Shown here: positions 17,900-27,068 of the stretch, piece after piece | How positions within the stretch are numbered: the first letter of the stretch is position 1 | Layout of the letters: each line of letters begins with the position of its first letter | Source: Prevotella sp. | Lineage (GTDB): Bacteria > Bacteroidota > Bacteroidia > Bacteroidales > Bacteroidaceae | Direction of reading: 5' to 3' | NCBI GenBank assembly: GCA_017458125.1 | Contig: JAFTGB010000070.1 | Span: forward strand, 1 to 59,264 | DNA length: 59,264 bases | Position numbers and translations under genes: made by a program | The notes under the pieces: generated by a model | Told to the model about the DNA's origin: nothing | Databases searched by the model: none | What the model saw: only the letters and a program-made list of their open reading frames with translations

Positions 17900-18508
17900 A
17901 TGGAAATCAAAGGATTAGACTACAACACCCAGCGCGAGAAATTAGTAATGTCTGAGTACGGGCGCGAAATCCAGAAGATGGTCGACGTGGCGGTGGCACT
18001 GCCCACCAAGAGCGAGCGCACCCGCTGTGCCCGCACCATCATCCGGCAGATGGAGAACAAGAACCCGATGCTGCGCACCACGCCCAACTACGAGCAGACG
18101 CTTTGGGACCACCTCTACCTGATGAGCCATAAGCAGCTCGACATAGACTGGCCCTACGACGTGGGTGAAGCCGAGAAGATACTGACGAAGCCCCAGCCCA
18201 TGAAGCTGCCCGGCGACAACAAGTCCTACTCGCGCCACTACGGCCGCCTGCTGTCGAACATCTTCGAGAGACTCAAGACGATGCCTGCCGGTGCCGCCCG
18301 CGACGAGCTGGTGCGCTACACCGCCAACCAGATGAAGCGCGACCTGGCAGCATGGGGTCACGGCACGATAGACGACGAGAAAGTGGCTGACGACCTGGCC
18401 TACTACACCGACGGCGCCATCAAGATAGACCTGTCCACATTCCGCTTCGACCGCAAGCAGCCTGCTGGCGGCAACGATAACAGGAGGAACAAGCGCAAGA
18501 GAGGCTAA
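17900..18508 (+). CDS. DUF4290 domain protein
   Basis: The 202-residue protein begins with GLDYNTQREKLVMSEYGREIQKMVD and ends with a basic RRNKRKRG tail. This is the Bacteroidetes-restricted DUF4290 family, whose function is unknown. It is conserved directly upstream of murA in this phylum, as it is here (12-base gap). It is predicted cytoplasmic and mostly helical. Confidence 0.88.
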   Translation: MEIKGLDYNTQREKLVMSEYGREIQKMVDVAVALPTKSERTRCARTIIRQMENKNPMLRTTPNYEQTLWDHLYLMSHKQLDIDWPYDVGEAEKILTKPQPMKLPGDNKSYSRHYGRLLSNIFERLKTMPAGAARDELVRYTANQMKRDLAAWGHGTIDDEKVADDLAYYTDGAIKIDLSTFRFDRKQPAGGNDNRRNKRKRG

Positions 18509-18520
18509 AAGAACTTACAC

Positions 18521-19825
18521 ATGGCATCATTCCAGATAGAAGGCGGCCACCTGCTCAGCGGCACCATCACGCCACAGGGTGCAAAGAACGAGGCTCTGCA
18601 GGTCATCTGTGCCACGTTGCTCACCAGTGACGAGGTGGTCATCAGCAACATCCCCGACATCCGCGATGTCAACAACCTCATCCAGCTGTTGCACGACATC
18701 GGGGTCAAGGTGGGACGGAACGGCACGGACTACAGCTTTCAGGCCGACGACCTGAACCTGGACTACCTGCAAAGCGACGAGTTCGTCCGCAAGTGCGCCC
18801 AGCTGCGCGGCTCGGTCATGATGATTGGTCCGCTGTTAGGGCGCATGGGCAAGGCCATCGTGGCCAAACCGGGCGGCGACAAGATAGGACGCCGCCGGCT
18901 GGACACCCACTTCTTAGGGTTCCGCAACTTAGGAGCGCAGTTCCGGCAGGTGCCGGAGCGCAACGTCTACGAGATTGGTGCCCGACAGCTGAAGGGCACC
19001 TACATGCTGCTCGACGAAGCCTCGGTCACGGGTACTGCCAACATCATCATGGCCGCGGTCATGGCCGAAGGGACCACCACCATCTACAACGCTGCCTGCG
19101 AACCCTACATCCAGCAGCTCTGCCACATGCTCAACCGCATGGGTGCCCGCATCCACGGCATCGGCAGCAACCTGCTCACCATCACCGGCGTCAAGCAGCT
19201 GCACGGCACTAAGCACACGCTGCTGCCCGACATGATTGAGGTAGGCTCCTTCATCGGCATGGCAGCCATGTGCGGCGACGGCATCCGCATCAAGGACGTG
19301 TCGCTCAAGAACCTGGGCATCATCCCCGACGCCTTCCGCCGCTTAGGCATACAGATAGACGCGGACGGCGACGACCTCTACATCCCCCGTCAGCACCACT
19401 ACGTCGTCGACTCATTCATAGACGGCACCATCATGACGCTGGCCGACGCACCCTGGCCGGGACTGACCCCCGACCTGCTCAGCGTGCTCATCGTCGTGGC
19501 CACACAGGCCCGCGGCTCGGTGCTCTTCCACCAGAAGATGTTCGAGAGCCGACTGTTCTTCGTCGACCGCCTCATCGACATGGGTGCCCAGATTATCCTC
19601 TGCGACCCCCACCGCGCCGTCGTCGTAGGCCACGACCACAGCCGCGAGCTCCACGGCAGCCGCATGTCGAGCCCCGACATCCGCGCGGGCATCGCCCTGC
19701 TCATTGCCGCCATGAGTGCCCAAGGCACGAGCGTCATCAGCAACATCGAGCAGATAGACCGCGGCTACGAGCACATCGAGCAGCGCCTGAACGCTATGGG
19801 TGCAAAGATTGTGAGAGGAGAATAA
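18521..19825 (+). CDS. murA: UDP-N-acetylglucosamine 1-carboxyvinyltransferase with Asp at the fosfomycin site
   Basis: The 434-residue enzyme adds enolpyruvate to UDP-GlcNAc, the first committed step of peptidoglycan synthesis. The conserved K22-N23 pair is present (GAKNEALQ). Where E. coli MurA has PGGC115, this protein has KPGGDKIGRRRLD with Asp at residue 120. Asp at this site is known to keep activity but abolish covalent fosfomycin binding, as in mycobacteria and chlamydiae. It lies between DUF4290 and rimM with short gaps. Confidence 0.96.
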   Translation: MASFQIEGGHLLSGTITPQGAKNEALQVICATLLTSDEVVISNIPDIRDVNNLIQLLHDIGVKVGRNGTDYSFQADDLNLDYLQSDEFVRKCAQLRGSVMMIGPLLGRMGKAIVAKPGGDKIGRRRLDTHFLGFRNLGAQFRQVPERNVYEIGARQLKGTYMLLDEASVTGTANIIMAAVMAEGTTTIYNAACEPYIQQLCHMLNRMGARIHGIGSNLLTITGVKQLHGTKHTLLPDMIEVGSFIGMAAMCGDGIRIKDVSLKNLGIIPDAFRRLGIQIDADGDDLYIPRQHHYVVDSFIDGTIMTLADAPWPGLTPDLLSVLIVVATQARGSVLFHQKMFESRLFFVDRLIDMGAQIILCDPHRAVVVGHDHSRELHGSRMSSPDIRAGIALLIAAMSAQGTSVISNIEQIDRGYEHIEQRLNAMGAKIVRGE

Positions 19826-19828
19826 AGC

Positions 19829-20338
19829 ATGATAAAGACTGAGGACGTTTACAAGATAGGCCGCCTGGGCAAGGCGCACGGCGTGCGCGGCGAGGTGTCG
19901 CTGCAGTTCGACGACGATGTCTTCGACCGCGTGGACGCCGACTACTTGGTGCTGGAGGTCAACGGCATCCTGGTACCTTTCTTCATGGAGGAGTACCGCT
20001 TCCGCAGCGACACGCTATGTCTGGTCAAGTTCTGCAACGTCGACACCCAGCAGCGCGCCTCCGAACTGACGGGCTGCGACGTCTACTTCCCCCGCGCCCT
20101 GGCCGACGCGACCGACGACGCCCCCTCGCTCTCCTCCCTCGTAGGCTTCGACTTGGCCGAAGCCTCCACCGGCACCAAGATAGGCACCGTCGCCGACATT
20201 GACGACAGCACCGCCAACATCCTCTTCGTGCTGGAGGACGGCACACTCATTCCTGCCAACGACGAACTCATCGAGTCCATCGACAGCAAGGCACGCCTCA
20301 TCACGATGAACATTCCCACAGGACTATTAGATATCTGA
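19829..20338 (+). CDS. rimM: Ribosome maturation factor RimM
   Basis: The 169-residue protein helps mature the 30S head through S19. It has the N-terminal RimM beta-barrel (KIGRLGKAHGVRGEVSLQF) and a C-terminal PRC barrel (from LVGFDLAE to PTGLLDI). It starts 3 bases after murA. Confidence 0.94.
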   Translation: MIKTEDVYKIGRLGKAHGVRGEVSLQFDDDVFDRVDADYLVLEVNGILVPFFMEEYRFRSDTLCLVKFCNVDTQQRASELTGCDVYFPRALADATDDAPSLSSLVGFDLAEASTGTKIGTVADIDDSTANILFVLEDGTLIPANDELIESIDSKARLITMNIPTGLLDI

Positions 20339-20341
20339 AAT

Positions 20342-21553
20342 ATGAAGAAACGACAAATAGCCATCCTCGGCTCCACAGGTTCCATAGGCACACAGGCCCT
20401 GCAGGTCATCAGCGAGCACAGCGACCTCTACGAAGTCTACTGCCTCACCGCCAACAACAAGGTGGAACTGCTGGCCGAACAGGCACACCGCTTCAAGCCC
20501 GCCGCCGTGGTCATTGCCAACGAGCAGCGATACGACGACCTGCGACGGCTCATGGACGACATGCCCGACGTCAAGGTGTATGCCGGCCGTCAGGCTCTGG
20601 ACGAAATCGTGGAGGCCACGCCCATCGACATGGTGCTCACCGCCATGGTGGGCTTTGCAGGACTCTCGCCGACCATCCATGCCATCAAGGCCCGCAAGGC
20701 CATAGCCCTGGCCAACAAGGAGACACTGGTGGTGGCCGGCGAACTCATCCGCGACCTGGCCTCCGAGCACCACGCCCCCATCCTGCCCGTCGACAGCGAG
20801 CACTCGGCCATCTTCCAGAGCCTTGTCGGCGAAGACCACAACCCCATCGAGAAGATACTGCTCACAGCCTCCGGCGGACCGTTCCGCAACTGCACCATGC
20901 AGCAGCTGGAACGCGTCACCAAGGCCGACGCCCTGCGGCACCCCACTTGGGACATGGGTGCCAAGATAACCATCGACTCGGCCACCATGATGAACAAGGG
21001 CTTCGAGGTCATCGAGGCCAAGTGGCTCTTCGGCGTCAAGGCGTCGCAGATACAGGTGCTCGTCCACCCGCAGAGCATCGTCCACTCCGCCGTGCAGTTT
21101 CAGGACGGAGCCGTCAAGGCCCAGTTGGGGGTTCCCGACATGCGCCTGCCCATCCAGTACGCCTTCTCGTTCCCCAAGCGACTGCCGCTCAGCGGTGCCC
21201 GCCTCGACTTCTTTGCCCAGAAGCTGGAGTTCTTCGAGCCAGACCTCACGAAGTTCCGCTGCCTGGCCTTAGCCTTCGAGTCCATCCGCAAGGGTGGCAA
21301 CATGCCGTGCATCGTCAACGCAGCCAACGAGATTGTCAACCGCGCCTTCCTCGAAGACCGCTGCACGTTCCTGCAGATGAGCGACATCATCGAGCAGACC
21401 ATGGCCCGCTGCACCTTCTCCGCCACCCCCGACTACGACACCTACGTAGCCACCGACGCCGAGGCCCGCCGCATAGCCACAGAAATCTTAAAGCGGAGTC
21501 CCGGAAACACCGGAAATCCCGAAATACCGCTGCGGAATCCCGTTATACCATAA
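20342..21553 (+). CDS. dxr: 1-deoxy-D-xylulose-5-phosphate reductoisomerase, with repeat-encoded C-terminal tail
   Basis: The 403-residue enzyme converts DXP to MEP in isoprenoid synthesis. AILGSTGSIGTQAL is the NADPH site, PVDSEHSAIFQ and TASGGPFR the metal and substrate regions, and HPQSIVHS the conserved loop. The last ~18 residues after LKRS (PGNTGNPEIPLRNPVIP) are encoded by an octamer repeat array of the type seen in other gaps here, so the tail seems to have been added by repeat insertion. It is followed by rseP after 35 bases. Confidence 0.95.
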   Translation: MKKRQIAILGSTGSIGTQALQVISEHSDLYEVYCLTANNKVELLAEQAHRFKPAAVVIANEQRYDDLRRLMDDMPDVKVYAGRQALDEIVEATPIDMVLTAMVGFAGLSPTIHAIKARKAIALANKETLVVAGELIRDLASEHHAPILPVDSEHSAIFQSLVGEDHNPIEKILLTASGGPFRNCTMQQLERVTKADALRHPTWDMGAKITIDSATMMNKGFEVIEAKWLFGVKASQIQVLVHPQSIVHSAVQFQDGAVKAQLGVPDMRLPIQYAFSFPKRLPLSGARLDFFAQKLEFFEPDLTKFRCLALAFESIRKGGNMPCIVNAANEIVNRAFLEDRCTFLQMSDIIEQTMARCTFSATPDYDTYVATDAEARRIATEILKRSPGNTGNPEIPLRNPVIP

Positions 21554-21580
21554 TACTGGAATACCGCCCCCCAAAAAACA
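21500..21580. repeat. Octamer repeat array, copy in dxr 3' end
   Basis: Imperfect 8-bp units such as CCGGAAAT, CCCGAAAT and GGAATACC run across the end of dxr and the dxr-rseP gap. Related arrays are at 26222-26310, 27069-27160 and 38740-38800. Confidence 0.6.
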
Positions 21581-21588
21581 AAAAAACA

Positions 21589-22959
21589 ATGGAAATCTTT
21601 TTAATCAGAGTATTACAGTTCGTCCTGGCCATCACCCTGCTGGTGTTCCTGCACGAGGGTGGCCACTTCTTCTTCGCCAAACTCTTCGGCGTAAGGGTCG
21701 AGAAGTTCTACATCTTCTTCGACTGGAAGTTCAGCCTGTTCAAGTTCAAACCCAAGAACAGCGATACCGAGTACGGCATCGGCTGGCTGCCCCTCGGCGG
21801 CTACTGCAAGATAGCGGGCATGATAGACGAGAGCTTCGACACCGAACAGATGAAACAGCCCGTCAAGGACTATGAGTTCCGTGCCAAACCCGCCTGGCAG
21901 CGCCTGCTCATCATGATTGGCGGCGTGCTGGTCAACTTCCTACTGGCCCTGTTCATCTACTCCCAGATACTCTTCTGGTGGGGCGACACCTACATCCCCG
22001 TCAAGGACATGACGCTCGGCATGAAGTTCAACCAGGAGGCCAAGTCGTACGGCTTCCGGGACGGCGACATCCTGTTAGGCACCGAGAAGGGAGCCTTCAA
22101 GGACTTCTCCGCCGACCTCTACCGCGACATCTCGGAGGCGCACCGCGTCGACGTCATGCGTGACGGCAAGCGCGTCAGCATCACGCTGCCCGGCGAGCTG
22201 AACCTGCTGAACATGCTCAAGGCCGACCCCTCCTTCGTCCGTCCCCTCATGCCGGCACGCGTCGACAGCGTCATGCCGGGGTCACCGGCGGCCACCATCG
22301 GCATGAAGGCCGGCGACCACATCCTGGCGTTCAACGGCACGCCCATCGACTCCTACAACGCATTCACCGAACAGTTAGGACGGCGTGAAGACCTGCTGGC
22401 CACCGCCGTCACTGCGGCCGACAGCATCAAGGCGCGCACCGTCACCATCGTCTTCGGCAACAGCGAGCGCACCGACACGGCACAGGTCATCATGACGCCG
22501 GAACTGAAGCTTGGTTTCTACGTCCCCACCATAGCCAACCTCTATAAGCCTGTCACACGCGAATACGGTTTCTTCGAGAGCATTCCCGCCGGCATCAAGT
22601 ACGGCTGGCATGTGCTGGCCTCCTACGTCGACGACATGAAGTACGTCTTCAGCGCCGAGGGCGCCAAGTCGTTAGGCGGCTTCGGAGCCATCGGCAGCCT
22701 GTTCCCGCCGACATGGGACTGGTATATGTTCTGGAAGATGACGGCATTCCTCAGCATCATCCTCGCCTTCATGAACATTCTGCCCATTCCGGCCTTGGAC
22801 GGCGGTCATGTGCTGTTCCTGCTCTACGAGATGGTGACGGGCCGCAAGCCCTCGGAGGAGTTTATGATCCGTGCCGAATACGTAGGCTTCGGACTGCTCA
22901 TCCTGCTCATGGTCGTCGCCAACCTGAACGACATCCTGCGGTGGTTAGGATATATGTAA
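21589..22959 (+). CDS. rseP: RIP metalloprotease RseP (site-2 protease)
   Basis: The 456-residue inner-membrane protease cleaves anti-sigma factors and signal-peptide remnants. HEGGH at residues 22-26 is the zinc-binding HExxH, a PDZ-like region lies at about 200-260 (SVMPGSPAATIGMKAGDHIL), and NILPIPALDGGHVLF near residue 400 supplies the third zinc ligand. ATG 21589 is chosen since upstream sequence in frame lies within dxr and the repeat array. Confidence 0.96.
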   Translation: MEIFLIRVLQFVLAITLLVFLHEGGHFFFAKLFGVRVEKFYIFFDWKFSLFKFKPKNSDTEYGIGWLPLGGYCKIAGMIDESFDTEQMKQPVKDYEFRAKPAWQRLLIMIGGVLVNFLLALFIYSQILFWWGDTYIPVKDMTLGMKFNQEAKSYGFRDGDILLGTEKGAFKDFSADLYRDISEAHRVDVMRDGKRVSITLPGELNLLNMLKADPSFVRPLMPARVDSVMPGSPAATIGMKAGDHILAFNGTPIDSYNAFTEQLGRREDLLATAVTAADSIKARTVTIVFGNSERTDTAQVIMTPELKLGFYVPTIANLYKPVTREYGFFESIPAGIKYGWHVLASYVDDMKYVFSAEGAKSLGGFGAIGSLFPPTWDWYMFWKMTAFLSIILAFMNILPIPALDGGHVLFLLYEMVTGRKPSEEFMIRAEYVGFGLLILLMVVANLNDILRWLGYM

Positions 22960-23215
22960 TTTTCTAATGAGGAATGTAATTTTCTAATGAGGAATGTTGA
23001 ATGAGGAATGTTGAATTATCGGCTTTGCCGATGAAGAATTACGAATGTTGAATGAGGAATGTTGAATGTTGAATTATCGGCTTTGCCGATGAAGAATGAA
23101 GAGTTTTGGACGATTTACCTAATGGCTGTAATTCAACATTCGTAATTCTTCATCGGCAAAGCCGATAATTCAACATTCAACATTCCTCATTCAACATTCC
23201 TCATTCAACATTCCA
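22960..23215. repeat. Large inverted repeat built of GAGGAATGTTGAAT and ATCGGCTTTGCCGAT units
   Basis: The left half (to about 23095) has repeated TGAGGAATGTTGAAT units and two copies of the 12-bp palindrome ATCGGCTTTGCCGAT-like motif, each followed by GAAGAAT. The right half (about 23130-23213) is the reverse complement, starting with TTCAACATTCGTAATTC. More than 60 bases of left and right arms can pair. It fills the whole gap between the convergent rseP and receiver genes. Confidence 0.85.
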
Positions 23216-23572
23216 TTATTCGCCAACAAACTGACGAATAATGGAAAGGCACTTCTCGGCACTGACAGGCTTTGACAGGAAGTCGTCGCAACCGGCGGCC
23301 AACGCACTCTGACGGTCAACGTCGAAGGCGTTGGCCGTTATGGCTATGATGGGCAGCTGCGGCTGGCGGGACTTGATGAGGCGCGTGGCCTCCAAGCCGT
23401 CCATCAGCGGCATCTTGATGTCCATCAGTATCAGGTCGGGCTTCTCGTCGTCGGCCATGGCAACGGCCTCCTGGCCGTTGCATGCCCTGACGAAGTCGTA
23501 GTGCCGCTTCAGTATGTACGTCATCAGCATGTAGTTGCTGTCATTGTCTTCTGCTACAAGTATCTTTTTCAT
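23216..23572 (-). CDS. Orphan response-regulator receiver protein
   Basis: The 118-residue protein is a single CheY-like receiver domain with the acidic pair in VAEDND (residues 8-9), phosphoacceptor D51 in LILMDIKMP, and K in FLSKPV. There is no output domain and no kinase nearby. A stand-alone receiver of this type usually works in phosphorelay with hybrid kinases. ATG 23570-23572 gives MKKILVAEDN. The stop lies at the edge of the inverted repeat. Confidence 0.9.
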   Translation of the reverse strand: MKKILVAEDNDSNYMLMTYILKRHYDFVRACNGQEAVAMADDEKPDLILMDIKMPLMDGLEATRLIKSRQPQLPIIAITANAFDVDRQSALAAGCDDFLSKPVSAEKCLSIIRQFVGE

Positions 23573-23616
23573 AAACAAAACTCAAAAACTCAAAACTCTA
23601 AACTCAAAACCTTAAA

Positions 23617-25137
23617 CTACACACCACGCGAATACTCCTTACCCTCGTGAACGCCCTCGCCGGGCACGTAGCCCTTCCAGCGCCACAGTTTGGTCATATC
23701 CTCCAAGGTCTTGCCCTTCGTCTCGGGCACCAATCGCCAGACGAAGAGGGCGGCGATGACGCAGATGACGCCATACAGCCCGTAGGTGAACCAGTGTCCG
23801 AAGTTGTCGCCCTCGGTCAGGTGCATGTTAAACATCGGCACGAAGGTCGACGACACGATGAAGTTGAAAATCCACTGGAAGGCCACGGCGATGGCCACGG
23901 CAGCACCACGGATGGTGTTGGGGAAGATTTCGGCAATAAGCACCCAGCAGATGGGTCCCCACGAGAACATGAACGAGGCCGAATAGACCATGATGCTGAC
24001 GGCTGTCACCACCTCCATGCCGGCCTGGCCGAAGGTTATGGCCACGCCGAAGGCTCCCACGGCCATGCCTAACGAACCCCAGATGAGCAGCGGCTTGCGG
24101 CCCCACATCTCGACGGTGAAGATGGCCACGAGGGTAAACAGGATGTTGATGAAGCCCATGAGCACGGTGATGACCATGGGGTTCTGCATACCCATGTCGC
24201 CGAAGATGCGCGGTGCGTAGTACAGCACGGCGTTGATGCCCACAGCCTGCTGGAACACGCTGAGCATGATGCCCACGAATATGCACATGTGACCATAGCT
24301 GAACAGCGGTTCCGTCTTGGCCACCAGCGTCTCCTTGATGCTGGCCAGCACCGTCTGGGCGCGCTCCAGTCCGTTGATTTTGGTCAACACGTGTAATGCC
24401 TTGCTGTCCTGACCTACCGACACTAAGTAACGCGGCGTCTCAGGCACGAAGCAGATGAGCAGGGCGAAGAGTCCAGCCGGCACGGCCTCGCTGCCGAACA
24501 TGTAGCGCCAGCCCGTGGTCACCGTCCACTGTGCGGCGGGGTTGATGGCCATGAGTCCGCGCCCCATCTCCTCGACTAACGGCTGCAGGTGGTCGCCTAA
24601 GATAAAGAAATTGACAAAGTAGACCACTAACTGTCCGAAGATGATGGCGAACTGGTTGCAGCTGACCAGCATACCGCGGATGTTGCTGGGAGCCACCTCG
24701 CTGATATACATCGGGCAAATGGCCGAGGCCAGTCCCACGCCGATGCCGCCAATGATGCGGTAGAAGTTGAACATGATGAGCAGGCTGTACGAAGGCTCAC
24801 CGTAGTTGAAGAACAGAAACTCCGGCCGTGCCGACCCCAAGGCCGAGACAAAGAACAGCACACCGGCCAGGATGAGCGACCGCTTGCGGCCCCAGCGGGT
24901 GGCCAACAGTCCGGACAGTCCGGAGCCGATGATGCAGCCGATGAGCGCCGACGCCGACGTGAAGCCGTGCCACCCGTCCGTGTACTTGAAGTCCTGCGCT
25001 TCCATGAAGAATGCCTGGAGTCCCTTCTCGGCTCCCGAGATGACTGCGGTGTCGTAACCGAAGAGCAGGCCGCCCAACACGGCGACCAGCACAATGCTAA
25101 AGAGGTAGGCTTTGCTACCTAACTGTTCTTGTCTCAT
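23617..25137 (-). CDS. MFS sugar porter (XylE/GalP-like)
   Basis: The 506-residue protein has twelve predicted helices and sugar-porter signatures: GYDTAVISGAEKGLQ in helix 1, RWGRKRSLI, RIIGGIGVGLAS, PETPRYLV before the central loop, and PETKGKTLEDM near the end. It should import a hexose or pentose by proton symport; the substrate is not predictable. A short AACTCAAA-type repeat (23575-23610) separates it from the receiver gene. Confidence 0.92.
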   Translation of the reverse strand: MRQEQLGSKAYLFSIVLVAVLGGLLFGYDTAVISGAEKGLQAFFMEAQDFKYTDGWHGFTSASALIGCIIGSGLSGLLATRWGRKRSLILAGVLFFVSALGSARPEFLFFNYGEPSYSLLIMFNFYRIIGGIGVGLASAICPMYISEVAPSNIRGMLVSCNQFAIIFGQLVVYFVNFFILGDHLQPLVEEMGRGLMAINPAAQWTVTTGWRYMFGSEAVPAGLFALLICFVPETPRYLVSVGQDSKALHVLTKINGLERAQTVLASIKETLVAKTEPLFSYGHMCIFVGIMLSVFQQAVGINAVLYYAPRIFGDMGMQNPMVITVLMGFINILFTLVAIFTVEMWGRKPLLIWGSLGMAVGAFGVAITFGQAGMEVVTAVSIMVYSASFMFSWGPICWVLIAEIFPNTIRGAAVAIAVAFQWIFNFIVSSTFVPMFNMHLTEGDNFGHWFTYGLYGVICVIAALFVWRLVPETKGKTLEDMTKLWRWKGYVPGEGVHEGKEYSRGV

Positions 25138-25179
25138 AATATTGATGCGTTTTACGGGTTAGTTTGCGTTAATTGTTTA

Positions 25180-25238
25180 CAAAAGTAACGCTTTTCTTCC
25201 GAAATCCTTGCTTTTCACCCACTTTTTAACTAATTTTG
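25180..25238. promoter_or_regulatory. Divergent promoters for sugar porter (-) and metF (+)
   Basis: TACTTTTG on the minus strand (25180-25187) and TAATTTTG on the plus strand (25231-25238) match the -7 consensus and face the two genes. Confidence 0.6.
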
Positions 25239-25261
25239 CATCGTTTATATCAACACAAACC

Positions 25262-26221
25262 ATGATGACAGTAGCAGAATACATCAACAAAGACAGCAGC
25301 GACAAGCGTTTCTCCTTCGAGGTGCTGCCACCGCTCAAGGGCAACGGCACCGCAGCACTCTTTGCCACCATCGACAGGCTGGTACCCTTCAACCCCGCCT
25401 TCATCAACATCACCACCCACCACTCCGAGTTCGTCTACAACGAGCTGCCCGGCGGACAGTTTGAGCGCAGACGCGTGCGCAGACGCCCGGGAACCATAGC
25501 CATTGCTGCGGCCATACAGCAGCGCTACCATGTGCCCGTGGTGCCCCACGTCATCTGCAGCGGCACCACCATCGAGCAGACGGAGTACGAACTGCTTGAC
25601 CTGCAGTTTCTCGGCATCAGCAACCTCATGCTGCTGCGCGGCGACAAGGCGCGCGACGACAGCCGCTTCACGCCCACGCCGGGCGGACACGCCCACACCA
25701 CCGACCTCATACGGCAGGTGACGCGCTTCAACGACGGCTACTTTGCCGACGGCACGCCCATGGCACACCCCGGCCAGCCCTTCGACTTCGGCGTGGCCTG
25801 CTACCCCGAGAAGCACGAGGAGGCGCCCAACCTGGAGCGCGACATGGAGTATCTGCTGCAGAAGCAGCAGTTAGGCGCGCAGTATGCCGTCACCCAGCTC
25901 TTCTACGACAACAGCAAATACTTCGACTTCGTCAGCCGTGCCCGCCAGATGGGCATCACCATACCCATCGTGCCTGGCATCAAGCCCTTCGCCAAGCTCT
26001 CGCAGCTCACCGTAGTGCCCAAGACGTTCCACTGCGACATCCCCGAGGAGCTGGCGCGCGAAATCGTCAAGTGCACCACCGACGAGCAGGCCCGCCAGTT
26101 AGGCATCGAGTGGACCACCGCCCAGTGCCGCGACCTCTACGCCCACGGCGTCCACAACATCCACTTCTACACCGTCTCCGCCGTCGACTCCGTAGTAGGC
26201 GTAGCCCAGCGTCTGCTGTGA
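25262..26221 (+). CDS. metF: Methylenetetrahydrofolate reductase
   Basis: The 319-residue flavoprotein reduces 5,10-methylene-THF to 5-methyl-THF for methionine synthesis. FSFEVLPPLKGNG carries the catalytic Glu, NITTHH and LRGD the folate/FAD contacts, and FDFGVACYPEKHEEAPNLERD and QLFYDN the conserved barrel strands. ATG 25262 or 25265 are both possible; the promoter lies just upstream. Confidence 0.95.
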   Translation: MMTVAEYINKDSSDKRFSFEVLPPLKGNGTAALFATIDRLVPFNPAFINITTHHSEFVYNELPGGQFERRRVRRRPGTIAIAAAIQQRYHVPVVPHVICSGTTIEQTEYELLDLQFLGISNLMLLRGDKARDDSRFTPTPGGHAHTTDLIRQVTRFNDGYFADGTPMAHPGQPFDFGVACYPEKHEEAPNLERDMEYLLQKQQLGAQYAVTQLFYDNSKYFDFVSRARQMGITIPIVPGIKPFAKLSQLTVVPKTFHCDIPEELAREIVKCTTDEQARQLGIEWTTAQCRDLYAHGVHNIHFYTVSAVDSVVGVAQRLL

Positions 26222-26310
26222 CCCGCCGAAATCCCGAAATCCCGAAATCCCGAAATCCCGAAATCCCGCAGCGGAATACCGGAATCCCGTAATCCCGTAA
26301 TACCGCAAAA
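26222..26310. repeat. Octamer repeat array between metF and the four-helix-bundle gene
   Basis: Five near-perfect CCGAAATC units (26226-26268) are followed by CGCAGCGG and then GGAATACC/GGAATCCC/GTAATCCC/GTAATACC units. The period is eight bases throughout. Sequence is related to arrays at 21500, 27069 and 38740. Confidence 0.8.
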
Positions 26311-26324
26311 AAATTAAAAAAACC

Positions 26325-27068
26325 ATGCTCGAAATCACCCGCTTCAGCTACTACTGGTTAGACACATGGGTGCTGGCCAACGTCATCCAATTGGCCACGC
26401 AAGACTTCTGCACCAAGTACCTCAACCGCACCAACGACCCCTGCGGACGCCAGTACGACCAGATGACGCAGGCCGCACGCTCGGTACCGGCAAACATTGC
26501 CGAGGGCAACTCGCGACGCACGACATCCAAGGAAACGGAGATGAAGCTCACCGACGTGGCCCGCGCCAGCCTGGCCGAGCTGGCCAACGACTACCTGAAC
26601 TGGCTGTTGCGGATGGAGTGCGCACCGTGGTCTGTGACGGCGGCCGACTACCACAGCGTCAACGACATCAGCTTGGACCGCCCGCAGTACAAGGACGACG
26701 TGCTGCACCAGAGCAGCCTCCACATACTGACCCAGAAACACAAGTTCGACCCGTGGCTCAAAGCCAACGACTCTACGGCGGCTGCCAACTGTCTGTTGGT
26801 GTTGTGCAACAGGCTCACCTTGATGATCAACCGCCAGATGGAGCGGCAGTTAGAGACCTTCAAGGCCGAGGGTGGCTTCACCGAAGGGCTCACCGCCGAG
26901 CGTCTGGCCTACCGCACCAGCCAGAGCATCCAGTCCACCGCCCCCTCCTGTCCGCTGTGTGGCAAGCCCATGATCAAGCGCGTAGCCAAAAAAGGCATCA
27001 ACTCCGGCAAAGAGTTCTGGAGCTGCAGCACCTATCCTGCCTGCAACGGCACGCTCAACATCAAGTAA
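26325..27068 (+). CDS. Four-helix-bundle suffix protein with C4 zinc ribbon
   Basis: The 247-residue protein has a four-helix bundle (residues ~1-190) like proteins encoded by 23S rRNA intervening sequences (S23 family), including QYDQMTQAARSVPANIAEGNSRR split over helix 2. The C-terminus is a topoisomerase-type C4 zinc ribbon, CPLCGKPM...CSTYPACNG. The combination is a recognised Bacteroidetes type; no function is established. Octamer arrays flank it on both sides, so it may be a mobile or recently rearranged segment. Confidence 0.85.
   Translation: MLEITRFSYYWLDTWVLANVIQLATQDFCTKYLNRTNDPCGRQYDQMTQAARSVPANIAEGNSRRTTSKETEMKLTDVARASLAELANDYLNWLLRMECAPWSVTAADYHSVNDISLDRPQYKDDVLHQSSLHILTQKHKFDPWLKANDSTAAANCLLVLCNRLTLMINRQMERQLETFKAEGGFTEGLTAERLAYRTSQSIQSTAPSCPLCGKPMIKRVAKKGINSGKEFWSCSTYPACNGTLNIK

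Noticed and set aside
20947-21588. Upstream extension of rseP giving 670 residues
   Set aside because: The extension lies inside dxr and a repeat array; RseP proteins begin at the ATG before HEGGH.
22960-23215. CRISPR-like array
   Set aside because: Units are contiguous and inverted, without spacers of constant length, and no cas genes are nearby.
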